From Alphaproteobacteria bacterium (GTDB taxonomy: Bacteria; Pseudomonadota; Alphaproteobacteria; Micropepsales; Micropepsaceae), in the NCBI GenBank assembly GCA_025924715.1, contig JAICHV010000007.1, forward strand, positions 39,845-103,844: a DNA stretch of 64,000 nt. The letters run 5' to 3'. The notes below the pieces were generated by a model. That model had not been told where the DNA came from. It did no database searches and worked only from the letters and a program-made list of their open reading frames with translations. This document shows, one piece after another, positions 33,801 to 41,823 of this stretch. Position numbers and translations under genes: made by a program. Every line of letters starts with the position of its first letter. Within the stretch, counting starts at the first letter, position 1.

Positions 33801-36572
33801 ATGCTTCCCATACCCGCCGCGCTCCGCGGCATTGCCGCGCTGGTGCCTGCCCCGCCCGGCGCGGCCCTGTGCCGCGCGGACGGCACGTTCCAGCGAATCG
33901 AACGGCCGGCGGCGCGCGAGCTGTTTCAATCCGGCGAAGTCCTGGTGGCCCATGCCGGCTTTGTGGCGGGGCGGCTGAAAGCGCCCGCCGCCAGGCCGCT
34001 GTTCGATGTGCTGGAACTTTTCGCTTTTGTGCGCCCGGGGCAGCCTTTCGTGCCCAGCGCGCTGGGCTTGGCGCGCCTGCTGGCGCTGGACGCGCCCGAA
34101 ACGCCGGAAGACCAAGCCAAAGCCCTATTCGCCATCGCCGCTTGCCTGCTGGACGAAATCGCCGGGCTGACTGCGGAGGCCAGGAGCAAATTGGGGCCGC
34201 TGATCGGCACCCTGACGCGGGCGGGCTGGCGCTGGGGGCCGCTGCTGCAAGCCGCCGCCGCTGTGGAGACACCGCAGGGCTCGCCCATCGCCGGCCTGGA
34301 AGCCTGGCGGGTCTTGCCGGTCTGGGAAGACGAAGCGCCGGTGGGCACGCCCGGCAGCCAGGCGGTGGAACCTAGCGAGGCGCGCGCGCGCCTGGCCAGC
34401 CTGGTCGGCACGCCGCGTCCGGAGCAGGCGGCCTATAGCGACGCCGCCACCTATGCCTTCGGCCCGCGCGAGGATTCCGGCGCGCCGCGCATCGCCCTGG
34501 TCGAGGCCGGCACCGGCACGGGCAAGACCCTGGGCTATCTCGCGCCGGCCTCGCTTTGGGCGGAGAAGAACGGGCCGGGACTTTGGATTTCGACCTATAC
34601 CCGCAATCTTCAGCGCCAGATCGTGCAGGAGATCGCCCGGCTTTATCCCGATCCCATCGAGCGCGCCGAAAAAGCGGTGGTGCGCAAGGGGCGGGAAAAT
34701 TATCTCTGCCTGTTGAATTTCGAAGAAGCTGCCAAGCGCACCGCCCTGGCGCCGGGCCAGCGCAGCGTGGCGCTGGGACTGGTGGCGCGCTGGATCGGCT
34801 CGGGCACCGATGGGGATCTGTCGGGCGCCGGCTTTCCCGCCTTCCTGGCCGCATCCATGCCGCTGGGCGAGGTCACCGACAGGCGCGGCGAATGCATTTA
34901 TGCCGCCTGCCCGCATTACCGCATCTGTTTTATCGAGCGCGCCATTCGCCGCGCCCGCCATGCCCCGATCGTGGTCGCCAATCATGCTCTGGTGATCGCG
35001 CAGGCCGCCAGCGATTGGCTGGCGACGGATCAAACCACCGACACCCCGCCCGAGCGCCGGCTGCGTTATGTCTTCGACGAAGGGCATCATCTGTTCGACG
35101 CCGCCGATAGCGGCTTCGCGGCGCTGCTGTCGGGGCGCGAGATGGCGGAGTTGCGGCGCTGGATTCGCGGGCCGGAAGGCCGCGCCCGCACCCGCATGCG
35201 GGGGCTGGAGGAACGGCTCAAGGATCTGATCGCCGATGACGAGGACGCGCAAGGAGCGCTGGACGATGCGGTGCAGGCGACAGGCGCCCTGGCGGGTGAA
35301 GGCTGGTTGTCGCGGCTGGGACCCGGCGCGCGCGGTCCGGGCGAAATCTTCCTGGCCGAAGTCTATCGCCATGTCCGCGCCCGCAGTGACGACCGCGACG
35401 GGTTCTATACTTTGGAGGCGGAGCCGCAGCCTTTGGGCGAAGAAACCCTGCGCGCGGTTCAGGGTTTGTCGCGCGCACTGAAACGCATCGCCGAGCCCTT
35501 GCTGAAACTGTCCCGTCTGCTGCGCAAGAAAATGGACGAGAAAAGCGCCACCTTGGAGCCTTACACCCGTGCCCGGCTGGAAGCGGCGGCACGCGGGCTG
35601 GACCGGCGCGCCAAGCTGGTGCTGCCGGCCTGGGCGCAGATGCTGGAAACGCTGGAGACCGGCGAAATACCGGCCGACTTCACCGACTGGTTCGAGATCG
35701 CCCGCGAAGAAGGACGCGATTACGATATCGGCTTTGAACGGCATTGGGTCGATCCCACGATCCCGCTGGCGGCGGAAATTCTCGAGCCTGCGCATGGCGC
35801 GCTGATCACCTCCGCGACGTTGCGCGATGCCGGCGACGATCAGCAGGACTGGCAAAGCGCCGAAGTGCGCACCGGCGCCTTGCATCTGCCCCAGCCGGCG
35901 CGCCGCAGCAGTTTCGGCTCGCCTTTCCTCTATCGCGACCAGGCCCGCATCTTCATCGTCAAGGATGTCGCCCGCCGCGATCCCGAGGCACTGGCGGCGG
36001 CGATGCGCGAATTGTTCCTGGCGGCGGGCGGCGGCGGGCTTGGCCTGTTCACCGCGGTGCGCGCCTTGCGCGATACCGAAAGCCGCATCGCCGCGCCCCT
36101 GGCCGATGCCGGCATCTCCCTCTATGCCCAGCATGTCGACCGGCTGGACACCGGCGCGCTGGTCGATTTGTTCCGCGCCGAGGAGAATGCCTGCCTGCTG
36201 GGCACCGATGCCTTGCGCGACGGGGTCGATGTGCCGGGGCGCAGCTTGCGCCTGGTGGTGTTCGACAAAGTGCCCTGGCCCAAGCCGACCATCCTGCACA
36301 AGGCCCGCCGGGCCCGTTTCGGCAAGGGCTATGACGACCTGTTGACCCGCTTCCGCCTGAAACAGGCCTTCGGGCGGCTGATCCGGGGGCCGGAGGATCG
36401 CGGCTGTTTCGTCATCCTGGAAGGGGCGACGCCCTCGCGCCTTTTGGCCGCCTTTCCGCCCGAGGCGCCGGTCAAACGCTGCGGGCTGGCGGAAGCGATT
36501 GGGGATATCCGGGACTTTCTGGGCGGCGCGGCGGTGACCGCGTGCCTGCCGCCGCCTATAACCGCGCCATGA
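33801..36572 (+). CDS. dinG: DinG/XPD-type Fe-S helicase with degenerate exonuclease-like N-terminus
   Basis: 923 residues. Walker A is EAGTGTGKT (235-243), and the Walker B/DEAH equivalent DEGHH is in RYVFDEGHHLFD. Four cysteines placed as in XPD/DinG (303, 365, 370, 376) should ligate a 4Fe-4S cluster. The C-terminal helicase lobe includes LLGTDALRDGVDVPGRSLRLVV and QAFGRLIRG. Residues about 45-100 (EVLVAHAGFVAGRL, PLFDVLELFAF) resemble a DnaQ-type exonuclease domain with its acidic residues lost. The enzyme unwinds DNA 5'-3', acting on damage intermediates. It overlaps dcd by ATGA. Confidence 0.85.
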   Translation: MLPIPAALRGIAALVPAPPGAALCRADGTFQRIERPAARELFQSGEVLVAHAGFVAGRLKAPAARPLFDVLELFAFVRPGQPFVPSALGLARLLALDAPETPEDQAKALFAIAACLLDEIAGLTAEARSKLGPLIGTLTRAGWRWGPLLQAAAAVETPQGSPIAGLEAWRVLPVWEDEAPVGTPGSQAVEPSEARARLASLVGTPRPEQAAYSDAATYAFGPREDSGAPRIALVEAGTGTGKTLGYLAPASLWAEKNGPGLWISTYTRNLQRQIVQEIARLYPDPIERAEKAVVRKGRENYLCLLNFEEAAKRTALAPGQRSVALGLVARWIGSGTDGDLSGAGFPAFLAASMPLGEVTDRRGECIYAACPHYRICFIERAIRRARHAPIVVANHALVIAQAASDWLATDQTTDTPPERRLRYVFDEGHHLFDAADSGFAALLSGREMAELRRWIRGPEGRARTRMRGLEERLKDLIADDEDAQGALDDAVQATGALAGEGWLSRLGPGARGPGEIFLAEVYRHVRARSDDRDGFYTLEAEPQPLGEETLRAVQGLSRALKRIAEPLLKLSRLLRKKMDEKSATLEPYTRARLEAAARGLDRRAKLVLPAWAQMLETLETGEIPADFTDWFEIAREEGRDYDIGFERHWVDPTIPLAAEILEPAHGALITSATLRDAGDDQQDWQSAEVRTGALHLPQPARRSSFGSPFLYRDQARIFIVKDVARRDPEALAAAMRELFLAAGGGGLGLFTAVRALRDTESRIAAPLADAGISLYAQHVDRLDTGALVDLFRAEENACLLGTDALRDGVDVPGRSLRLVVFDKVPWPKPTILHKARRARFGKGYDDLLTRFRLKQAFGRLIRGPEDRGCFVILEGATPSRLLAAFPPEAPVKRCGLAEAIGDIRDFLGGAAVTACLPPPITAP

Positions 36573-37696
36573 CCGAGCTTCGCGATATCGCCCCGGCCGA
36601 AGACGGCTATGGCCGTTTTTCCACCGGCATCCTGCCCAGCCATGTGTTGGCGCGACTGCTATCGGGGGGGCGCGAAGTCCTTGCCGACGAGCCCTTTGTC
36701 GATGGCCAGATCCAGCCCGCCAGCATCGACCTTCGCCTGGGCGCGATAGCGTACCGGGTACGGGCCAGCTTCCTGCCTGGTCCAAACGCCCGTGTCGCCG
36801 ACAAGCTGCCCAGCGTCTTCATGCATGAAATCGATCTTCGCCAGGGCGCGGTGCTGGAGACCGGCTGCGTCTATATCGTGCCGCTGCTGGAACGGGCGGA
36901 TTTTTCCGCCCGCATCGCCGGCGCCGCCAATCCCAAAAGCTCGACCGGGCGCATCGATGTCTTCACCCGCCTGATCACCGATAATGCCGAAACTTTTGAC
37001 CGCATCGTGCCGGGTTATCGCGGGCCGCTTTACGCCGAGATCAGTCCGCAGACCTTTCCCGTGTTGGTGCGCAAGGGTTCGCGGCTCAATCAATTGCGGC
37101 TGCGTCACGGTTCGCCGCAATTCAGCGATACCCAATTGCGCCGGCTGCACGGCGAACATCCTTTGGTCGATGGCGAGCCGGACATCGACAATGGATTGGG
37201 ATTTTCGATTGATCTGAAGGGGCCGGGACGAATCGGCTGGCGCGCCAAGCGCCATACCGGCCTGATCGATGTCGATCGTCCCGCCTCGCTGGGTCCGCAT
37301 GAATTCTGGGATTCGATCGAAGCCAATGATGCCGGTCACCTGGTGCTGGATCCGGACGAGTTCTACATCCTGGCCAGCCGCGAACAGGTGGCGATTCCGC
37401 CCGACCATGCCGCCGAGATGGTGCCGTTCAATCCGCTGGTGGGCGAATTTCGCGTTCATTATGCCGGCTTCTTCGATCCCGGTTTCGGCTTCGAGCCCGG
37501 CAAACCGCCCAGCGCGCGCGCCGTGTTGGAAGTGCGCTCACGCGAAGTGCCCTTCATTCTGGAACATGGCCAGATCGTCGGCCGGCTGGTGTTCGAGCGC
37601 CTGACCGATCCGCCGCCGCAAACCTATGGCCAAGGCATCGGTTCGAACTACCAGCGCCAAGCTTTGAAGCTTTCTAAGCATTTCCGCCTACCTTGA
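36569..37696 (+). CDS. dcd: 2'-deoxycytidine 5'-triphosphate deaminase, tandem-domain form
   Basis: 375 residues from ATG 36569, about twice the usual Dcd size because two related halves are fused. The N-terminal half has PASIDLRLGAIAYRVRASF, ANPKSSTGRIDVFTRLITDN and AEISPQTFPVLVRKGSRLNQLRL. The C-terminal half has the related GFSIDLKG, ASREQVAIPPDHAAEMVPF and VHYAGFFDPGFGF. It converts dCTP to dUTP (dTTP supply). The start shares ATGA with the dinG stop, so the two are translationally coupled. The same fused form occurs in other alphaproteobacteria. Confidence 0.92.
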   Translation: MTELRDIAPAEDGYGRFSTGILPSHVLARLLSGGREVLADEPFVDGQIQPASIDLRLGAIAYRVRASFLPGPNARVADKLPSVFMHEIDLRQGAVLETGCVYIVPLLERADFSARIAGAANPKSSTGRIDVFTRLITDNAETFDRIVPGYRGPLYAEISPQTFPVLVRKGSRLNQLRLRHGSPQFSDTQLRRLHGEHPLVDGEPDIDNGLGFSIDLKGPGRIGWRAKRHTGLIDVDRPASLGPHEFWDSIEANDAGHLVLDPDEFYILASREQVAIPPDHAAEMVPFNPLVGEFRVHYAGFFDPGFGFEPGKPPSARAVLEVRSREVPFILEHGQIVGRLVFERLTDPPPQTYGQGIGSNYQRQALKLSKHFRLP

Positions 37697-37892
37697 GCGC
37701 GCCGGTTCCCCATTAACCGAATGAAACGTTGCTCAAAATCCACAAGCGCGGATGAAAATCGCGCGGGAAGCGGCAGCGCTGTTGCGTCTCTCCGCGAGTC
37801 CGGCACATTAGTTCTGTCGCGGACGGACGGTTTGGGGAAACCCCGCGGCTGAAGGCAATGCCGGAAAAGTCCATTTTGAAGGGGGCAGTCTT

Positions 37893-37929
37893 GAGGCGGC
37901 TACGGCGCGAAAAACGCGCCGGCCGCCTC
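37893..37929 (+). terminator. Strong bipartite hairpin followed by T-run
   Basis: Outer stem GAGGCGGC / GCCGCCTC and inner stem GGCGCG-AAAAA-CGCGCC, then ATGTTTTTG. It has the shape of a factor-independent terminator on the plus strand. Confidence 0.7.
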
Positions 37930-37973
37930 ATGTTTTTGTTCCCTGCACTTTTGTTCCCAATGCTTTTGTTCCC
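37929..37973 (+). repeat. Three 15-bp tandem repeats
   Basis: Three consecutive 15-bp units, each ending TTTTGTTCCC (37929-37943, 37944-37958, 37959-37973), differ only in their first five bases. They lie between the terminator hairpin and the GNAT start. Confidence 0.8.
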
Positions 37974-37985
37974 GATATGGGCGCC

Positions 37986-38504
37986 ATGATTCTGACGACG
38001 GCGCGGCTGGTGCTGCGCCCCATGATCCGCGATGACGCTGCGGCGCTATTCGCGATTCTGGGCGATCCTGAAGCCATGACCTATTGGGCGCGGCCCCCAT
38101 TGCCGCGCTTGGCGACCATGCAAGCCCAGATTGAGGACGAATTGGCCGGCATGGCGGCGGGAAGCTTTTTCTGCTGGACGGCGCTCGCGGCCGGCACGGC
38201 GATCGGCAGCATCGATCTCAAGCCCAGCGCAAATGACGAGGCCTGGATCGGCTTTGCTTTTCGCCGCGAGTATTGGGGACAAGGATTGGCGCGCGAAGGT
38301 GTCGCCGCGGTGCTGGACCACGGCTTCGCGCCGATGGCGCTGAGCCGCATCGCCGCGCGCGTCCAGGCCGGCAACGCCCGCGCCATCCGGCTGCTGGAGC
38401 ATTTGAATTTTCAGCCACGCGGCAGGGCGGCCGATATTATGCGCGACGGCGAAAGCCGCCCTTGCTTGCGCTATGAGCTGCGCGCGAGCGTGCCTGCGGA
38501 CTGA
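37986..38504 (+). CDS. GNAT-family N-acetyltransferase (RimJ/RimL-like)
   Basis: 172 residues from ATG 37986; an in-frame ATG at 37977 is equally possible and neither has a clear ribosome site. LTTARLVLRPMIRDDAAALFAILGDPEAMTYW is the typical RimJ-like opening. The acetyl-CoA loop is REYWGQGLAREGVAAVLDHGF and LSRIAARVQAGNARAIRLLEHLNFQ is the usual C-terminal strand-helix. It acetylates a small molecule or a protein N-terminus; target unknown. Its 3' end overlaps the convergent MFS gene by 34 bp. Confidence 0.88.
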   Translation: MILTTARLVLRPMIRDDAAALFAILGDPEAMTYWARPPLPRLATMQAQIEDELAGMAAGSFFCWTALAAGTAIGSIDLKPSANDEAWIGFAFRREYWGQGLAREGVAAVLDHGFAPMALSRIAARVQAGNARAIRLLEHLNFQPRGRAADIMRDGESRPCLRYELRASVPAD

Positions 38505-39736
38505 TGCCCCCGGGCCAGCATGGTCAGTACCGCCGACAGCAGCAGGGCCAGGGCCATCAAGGCATAAGACAAATGCGTGCTGCCGGTCGCCGCGTTCAGC
38601 CAGCCCACCGCATAGGTTCCCACGAAAGAGCCCAAAGCACCGACGCTGTTGATCAGGGCGGTGGCCCCGCCGGCGACATTGCGCGGCAAGGTCTCGGATA
38701 TGAAGGCGAAGAAGGGGCCATAAGGCGCGTACATGGCGCCGCCCGCGGCCACCAGAAGAGCAAAGCTCAACCAATAATTGCCCGAGCCCAGCGCATAGGA
38801 GCCATAGAAGCAGCCCGCCCCGATCAGGAGCGGCAGCCAGACAAAAGGCTTGCGGCGGCCGTTGCGGTCGGAAGCGAAAGAACAGACCACCATCATCAGC
38901 GCCGCCAGCAGATAAGGCACCGCCGACAGCCAGCCGATCCCGACAATGCCGATGGCACTGCCTTGCTTCAGCATCGAGGGCAGCCAGAGGATGAATCCGT
39001 AGATCCCCACCGACCAGCAGAAATATTGCAGGGCCAGCAGGACCACCACGGGCGAAGCGAAGGCAGCTCCGATGCCCGCCACAGGGGGAATGCCCTTTTG
39101 TTCGCTGACCAGCCTGGCACTGACGATTTCGGCCTCGGCGGGGTCAAGCCATTTGGCCTCATGCGGGTGGTTATCCACCCGCCACCACCAGACAAAGGCC
39201 CAGATGATGGGCGGCACGCCTTCAATGATGAACATGCCGCGCCAGCTGAAATCTTTGACCAAGTAGCCGGACAGCACCGACATCCACAGAACGGTGATGG
39301 GATTGCCCAGGATCAGAAAGGCATTGGCGCGCGAACGTTCGGCCCTGGTGAACCAATGGCTGAGGAAGATGATCATCCCCGGCAGGACCGCGCTTTCCAT
39401 CATGCCCAGGACAAAGCGCACGACATACAGCAAAGCGAGATTGGTGACGACGCCGGTCAAGGACGCGCAGATGCCCCATAGCAGCATGCTCCAGAACATC
39501 ACGCTTTTGGCGTTGCGCTCGGACAGGCGGGCAACCGGAATCTGGAACAGGGCATAGCCGAGGAAGAACAGCGCCCCCAGCAGCGAATTTTGCTCACCGG
39601 AAATGTGCAGATCCGCCGCCATGCCGCCGGCGGCGCCCAGCCCGAAATTGGCCCGGTCGACATAGGCCAGGCTATAGGTGATGAAAACGATCGGGGTAAG
39701 CCGCGCCCAGCGCCGCGCCGACAAAGCCTCGGACAA
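38471..39736 (-). CDS. MFS transporter, anion:cation symporter-like
   Basis: 421 residues starting with TTG 39736: the Shine-Dalgarno GGGAGGA is correctly spaced for this codon, and the overlapping ATG 4 nt upstream is out of frame. ITYSLAYVDRANFGLGAAGGM and the loop ARLSERNAKSVMF, with twelve predicted helices, match the ACS family (sugar acids such as galactonate, glucarate, tartrate). The substrate is unknown since no catabolic genes adjoin. It overlaps the GNAT gene end by 34 bp. Confidence 0.87.
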   Translation of the reverse strand: MSEALSARRWARLTPIVFITYSLAYVDRANFGLGAAGGMAADLHISGEQNSLLGALFFLGYALFQIPVARLSERNAKSVMFWSMLLWGICASLTGVVTNLALLYVVRFVLGMMESAVLPGMIIFLSHWFTRAERSRANAFLILGNPITVLWMSVLSGYLVKDFSWRGMFIIEGVPPIIWAFVWWWRVDNHPHEAKWLDPAEAEIVSARLVSEQKGIPPVAGIGAAFASPVVVLLALQYFCWSVGIYGFILWLPSMLKQGSAIGIVGIGWLSAVPYLLAALMMVVCSFASDRNGRRKPFVWLPLLIGAGCFYGSYALGSGNYWLSFALLVAAGGAMYAPYGPFFAFISETLPRNVAGGATALINSVGALGSFVGTYAVGWLNAATGSTHLSYALMALALLLSAVLTMLARGHQSAGTLARSS

Positions 39737-39840
39737 GCATTCCTCCCGATTATTTTGTTTGACGGGACGCTAACGGCCGGGGGAGGCAAGTACAAGACTG
39801 TCAGTCGGCAAGAATTCCCTGGCAAGGGGCTGGGCGGAAA

Positions 39841-39887
39841 CACCGACCTTATGATAGAGACACCTCAGATACGGGTGTAGTTCAATG
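39841..39887 (+). repeat. Duplicated promoter and 5' end of tRNA-Gly (vestigial copy)
   Basis: These 47 bases align over their full length with 39987-40033: CACCGACCT at the left, TGATAGA in the middle, and the last 16 bases CGGGTGTAGTTCAATG identical to the start of the intact tRNA gene. The copy breaks off inside the D-loop, where the two-stem repeat begins 1 nt later. Confidence 0.75.
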
Positions 39888-39888
39888 A

Positions 39889-39980
39889 GTGAGGAGCGGT
39901 TCGCCCGACGGGCGAACGAAACAGTCCAGTGGACTGTTTCGAGCGACGAACGCACGGAGCGCAAGCGACGGGCCGGGAGA
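39889..39980 (+). repeat. Two-stem palindromic repeat, copy 2
   Basis: Same borders as copy 1 at 19697: GTGAGGAGCG, stem 1 (GTTCGCCC / GGGCGAAC), stem 2 (GAAACAGTCC / GGACTGTTTC, loop AGT), GAGCGACGAACG, and a tail ending GGGCCGGG. Compared with copy 1, both stems carry paired substitutions that keep base pairing. It lies exactly between the two copies of the tRNA-Gly 5' region. Confidence 0.75.
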
Positions 39981-40016
39981 AATCGCCACCGACCTGTGAT
40001 AGAACGCTCGGAATGA

Positions 40017-40090
40017 GCGGGTGTAGTTCAATGGTAGAACGGCAGCTTCCCAAGCTGCATACGAGGGTTCGATTCCCTTCACCCGCTCCA
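40017..40090 (+). tRNA. tRNA-Gly (anticodon CCC)
   Basis: 74 nt with encoded CCA. The acceptor stem GCGGGTG / CACCCGC is perfect, the discriminator base is U, the anticodon stem GCAGC / GCTGC holds loop TTCCCAA (anticodon CCC, codon GGG), and the T arm contains GGTTCGATTCC. Downstream sequence is A/T-richer. A partial duplicate of its 5' part lies at 39872-39887. Confidence 0.97.
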
Positions 40091-40178
40091 GCACTTAGCT
40101 GAAATTTGCAGAACAATTTTGCAGTTTCTATTCTTGATCTTTTCGCCGACGACAGATCTGAACTGGCAAGGGCGCTCC

Positions 40179-40892
40179 ATGGCCGACGACCAGATCCTGC
40201 CTCCAGCCGCCGATCCGCAACCCGCCGCCGAAACTTCACACTTTGAGGAAAGCTACGAGCCCATGCTGGACGTTCATGCGCCTCATGCGGGTATCCACAC
40301 CTGGAAGGACTTCTTCATACACATCGTCACCATCACCATCGGTCTTCTTATTGCCATCGGGCTGGAGCAGAGCGTGGAATACATCCACCACTTAAGCCAA
40401 CTTCAGACAGCGCGGCATGACTTGGCGACGGAATTAGCTGAAAATCGCGCCATCGCCGGGCAAAACGATGCCGAAATGATGCGGGTGCTGGCCGAACTTA
40501 AGCAGGACATGACGCTGCTGCGCACGGCGCGCGATGCCCACAAGCCTGTTGCCGGAAAATTGAACTATTCCTGGCTGTTCATCCGTCCGCGCGACGGGGT
40601 GTGGCAAAGCGTGAAGCAGAACGGCACCCTGGACCTGATGCCCCATGCCGAACTGGAGAAATATGTGTATGTTTATAACGTATTCGGCTCGCTTATGGAC
40701 GCACTGACGGTGCAGAATGAGCAAATGGACGTCGCTGCCGGAATCGCCCTGCGCGCGCCGGACGGTGCCTATTCGCCGCGCGACCTAGACGATCTGATTT
40801 CCGCCACTTCCGTCGCCCAGGGCAAGACCATCTTCGCCCAGCAGGTCTTGCAGTTCGAGGAAAAGGGCCTGCGCAACGCGCCTAGCCCGTGA
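40179..40892 (+). CDS. Membrane-anchored protein of unknown function
   Basis: 237 residues from ATG 40179. A basic/acidic head of about 45 residues (PPAADPQPAAETSHFEESYEPMLDVHAPH) precedes one membrane helix (FFIHIVTITIGLLIAIGLEQSVEYIHH), then a helical, probably coiled-coil periplasmic domain (LQTARHDLATELAENRAIAGQNDAEMMRVLAELKQDM). Proteins with this HTWKDFFIHIVTITIGLLIAIGLEQSVE layout recur in proteobacteria and acidobacteria without a defined role. Directly downstream of tRNA-Gly. Confidence 0.75.
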   Translation: MADDQILPPAADPQPAAETSHFEESYEPMLDVHAPHAGIHTWKDFFIHIVTITIGLLIAIGLEQSVEYIHHLSQLQTARHDLATELAENRAIAGQNDAEMMRVLAELKQDMTLLRTARDAHKPVAGKLNYSWLFIRPRDGVWQSVKQNGTLDLMPHAELEKYVYVYNVFGSLMDALTVQNEQMDVAAGIALRAPDGAYSPRDLDDLISATSVAQGKTIFAQQVLQFEEKGLRNAPSP

Positions 40893-41120
40893 AGGCCAGT
40901 CCGAACCAGCGCCTTAGTGGCGCCGCGTTATGAGGAGACCTTCACCCCTTCATCCGCTCTCCAATCCGCCACTTTGCTTCCTTAATATTCCGGCGCCGCA
41001 GCCACGTGGCGGAACGCGCCTGCGTGGGTTACCATTGGCAATCGGTTTGCGGTGCACTTGACGGGCAAAGGGCATGCGCTGCCGGTGACCGCCCCGTCAC
41101 GGGGATAGGAGGGGACGGCG

Positions 41121-41726
41121 ATGCGGGCTCTGGGATTCTTTTCTCTGGGATTTTCGACGGCGTTGCTTTTGGCTATCGGGGCTGCGTTCGGCCTGCAGTC
41201 GTGGCTGACCAGCCGGTACCGGGCCGACCAGGCGCTGTGGCGCCGAATTCCCGTCGGCTTCGTCATCCAGGATGATCTGGGCATTCCCGCGCTGCTCAAG
41301 CAGGGCGAATACAGTCATGTGACCCCCGACATCACGGCGAAAAACTTTCCGCTTCTGCGCAGCGATTCCCATTTGGCGAATATGGGGCTCTTCACGCCGA
41401 AACAGGACACGGACGTCAAGACGGTGCTCGCCAGCATCAAGTCCCGGAAGGAAGGGGCACCCCGCCCGGCCATGCTGGACGAATGCCTTCAGTATGGCGC
41501 CTATATCGCCGCGCTCAAGAGCCGGCATCTCTTCTCGCCGGACCGGACCGTCATTTGCCTGGGTCAGTCGGCGGTCCTGAACGGCGTCTGCGTCGTGCCG
41601 CAGATTTGGAGCGTGGATTACGGTTTGTGGAATCTTGGCACGACGCCGTGCGAAAGTGCCGGGTCCAAAGGCGCGGAGTTTCTGGTGGTTTACACCAAAC
41701 CCCCGACAATCCCCCGGCGCAGGTGA
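41121..41726 (+). CDS. Hypothetical secreted or anchored protein
   Basis: 201 residues with a good AGGAGG site (spacing about 11) and an N-terminal signal or anchor (LGFFSLGFSTALLLAIGAAFGL). The rest is soluble, with four cysteines in the C-terminal third (ECLQYGAY, VICLGQ, GVCVVP, TPCESAG) that could form disulfides outside the cytoplasm. No family is recognised. The 228 bases before it hold nothing I can support. Confidence 0.6.
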   Translation: MRALGFFSLGFSTALLLAIGAAFGLQSWLTSRYRADQALWRRIPVGFVIQDDLGIPALLKQGEYSHVTPDITAKNFPLLRSDSHLANMGLFTPKQDTDVKTVLASIKSRKEGAPRPAMLDECLQYGAYIAALKSRHLFSPDRTVICLGQSAVLNGVCVVPQIWSVDYGLWNLGTTPCESAGSKGAEFLVVYTKPPTIPRRR

Positions 41727-41823
41727 CGTACGGCCCGATTTTGTGCGACGAGCTGCTGCGTTAATAACCGCCCTTAACCCGCTCCAATCATCGCCCGCTC
41801 CCTCCGGCGCAGGCAGCGCGTTC

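Larger units (their letters stand above)
37697..37976. other. Intergenic region with hairpins, possible small RNA
   Basis: 280 bases without a credible gene. They include a small stem GGGG-AAA-CCCC near 37835, then the strong terminator-like hairpin at 37893-37929, about 200 bp after dcd. A transcript ending at that hairpin could be an independent small RNA, but I see no known family (6S, SRP and RNase P signatures are absent). Confidence 0.35.

Noticed and set aside
34125..36785. Long minus-strand open frame opposite dinG
   Set aside because: The plus strand carries a complete Fe-S helicase with motifs; the antisense frame is compositional.
37929..37973. CRISPR-like repeats
   Set aside because: Units are contiguous 15-bp tandem copies without spacers, and no cas genes are present.
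39841..40090. Integration site of a prophage or island at tRNA-Gly
   Set aside because: No integrase or phage gene is nearby. The duplicated part is the tRNA 5' side with promoter, whereas integrases usually duplicate the 3' end.
40893..41120. Short open frames before the 201-residue hypothetical
   Set aside because: None has a ribosome site or protein-like composition; only the gene at 41121 has an AGGAGG.
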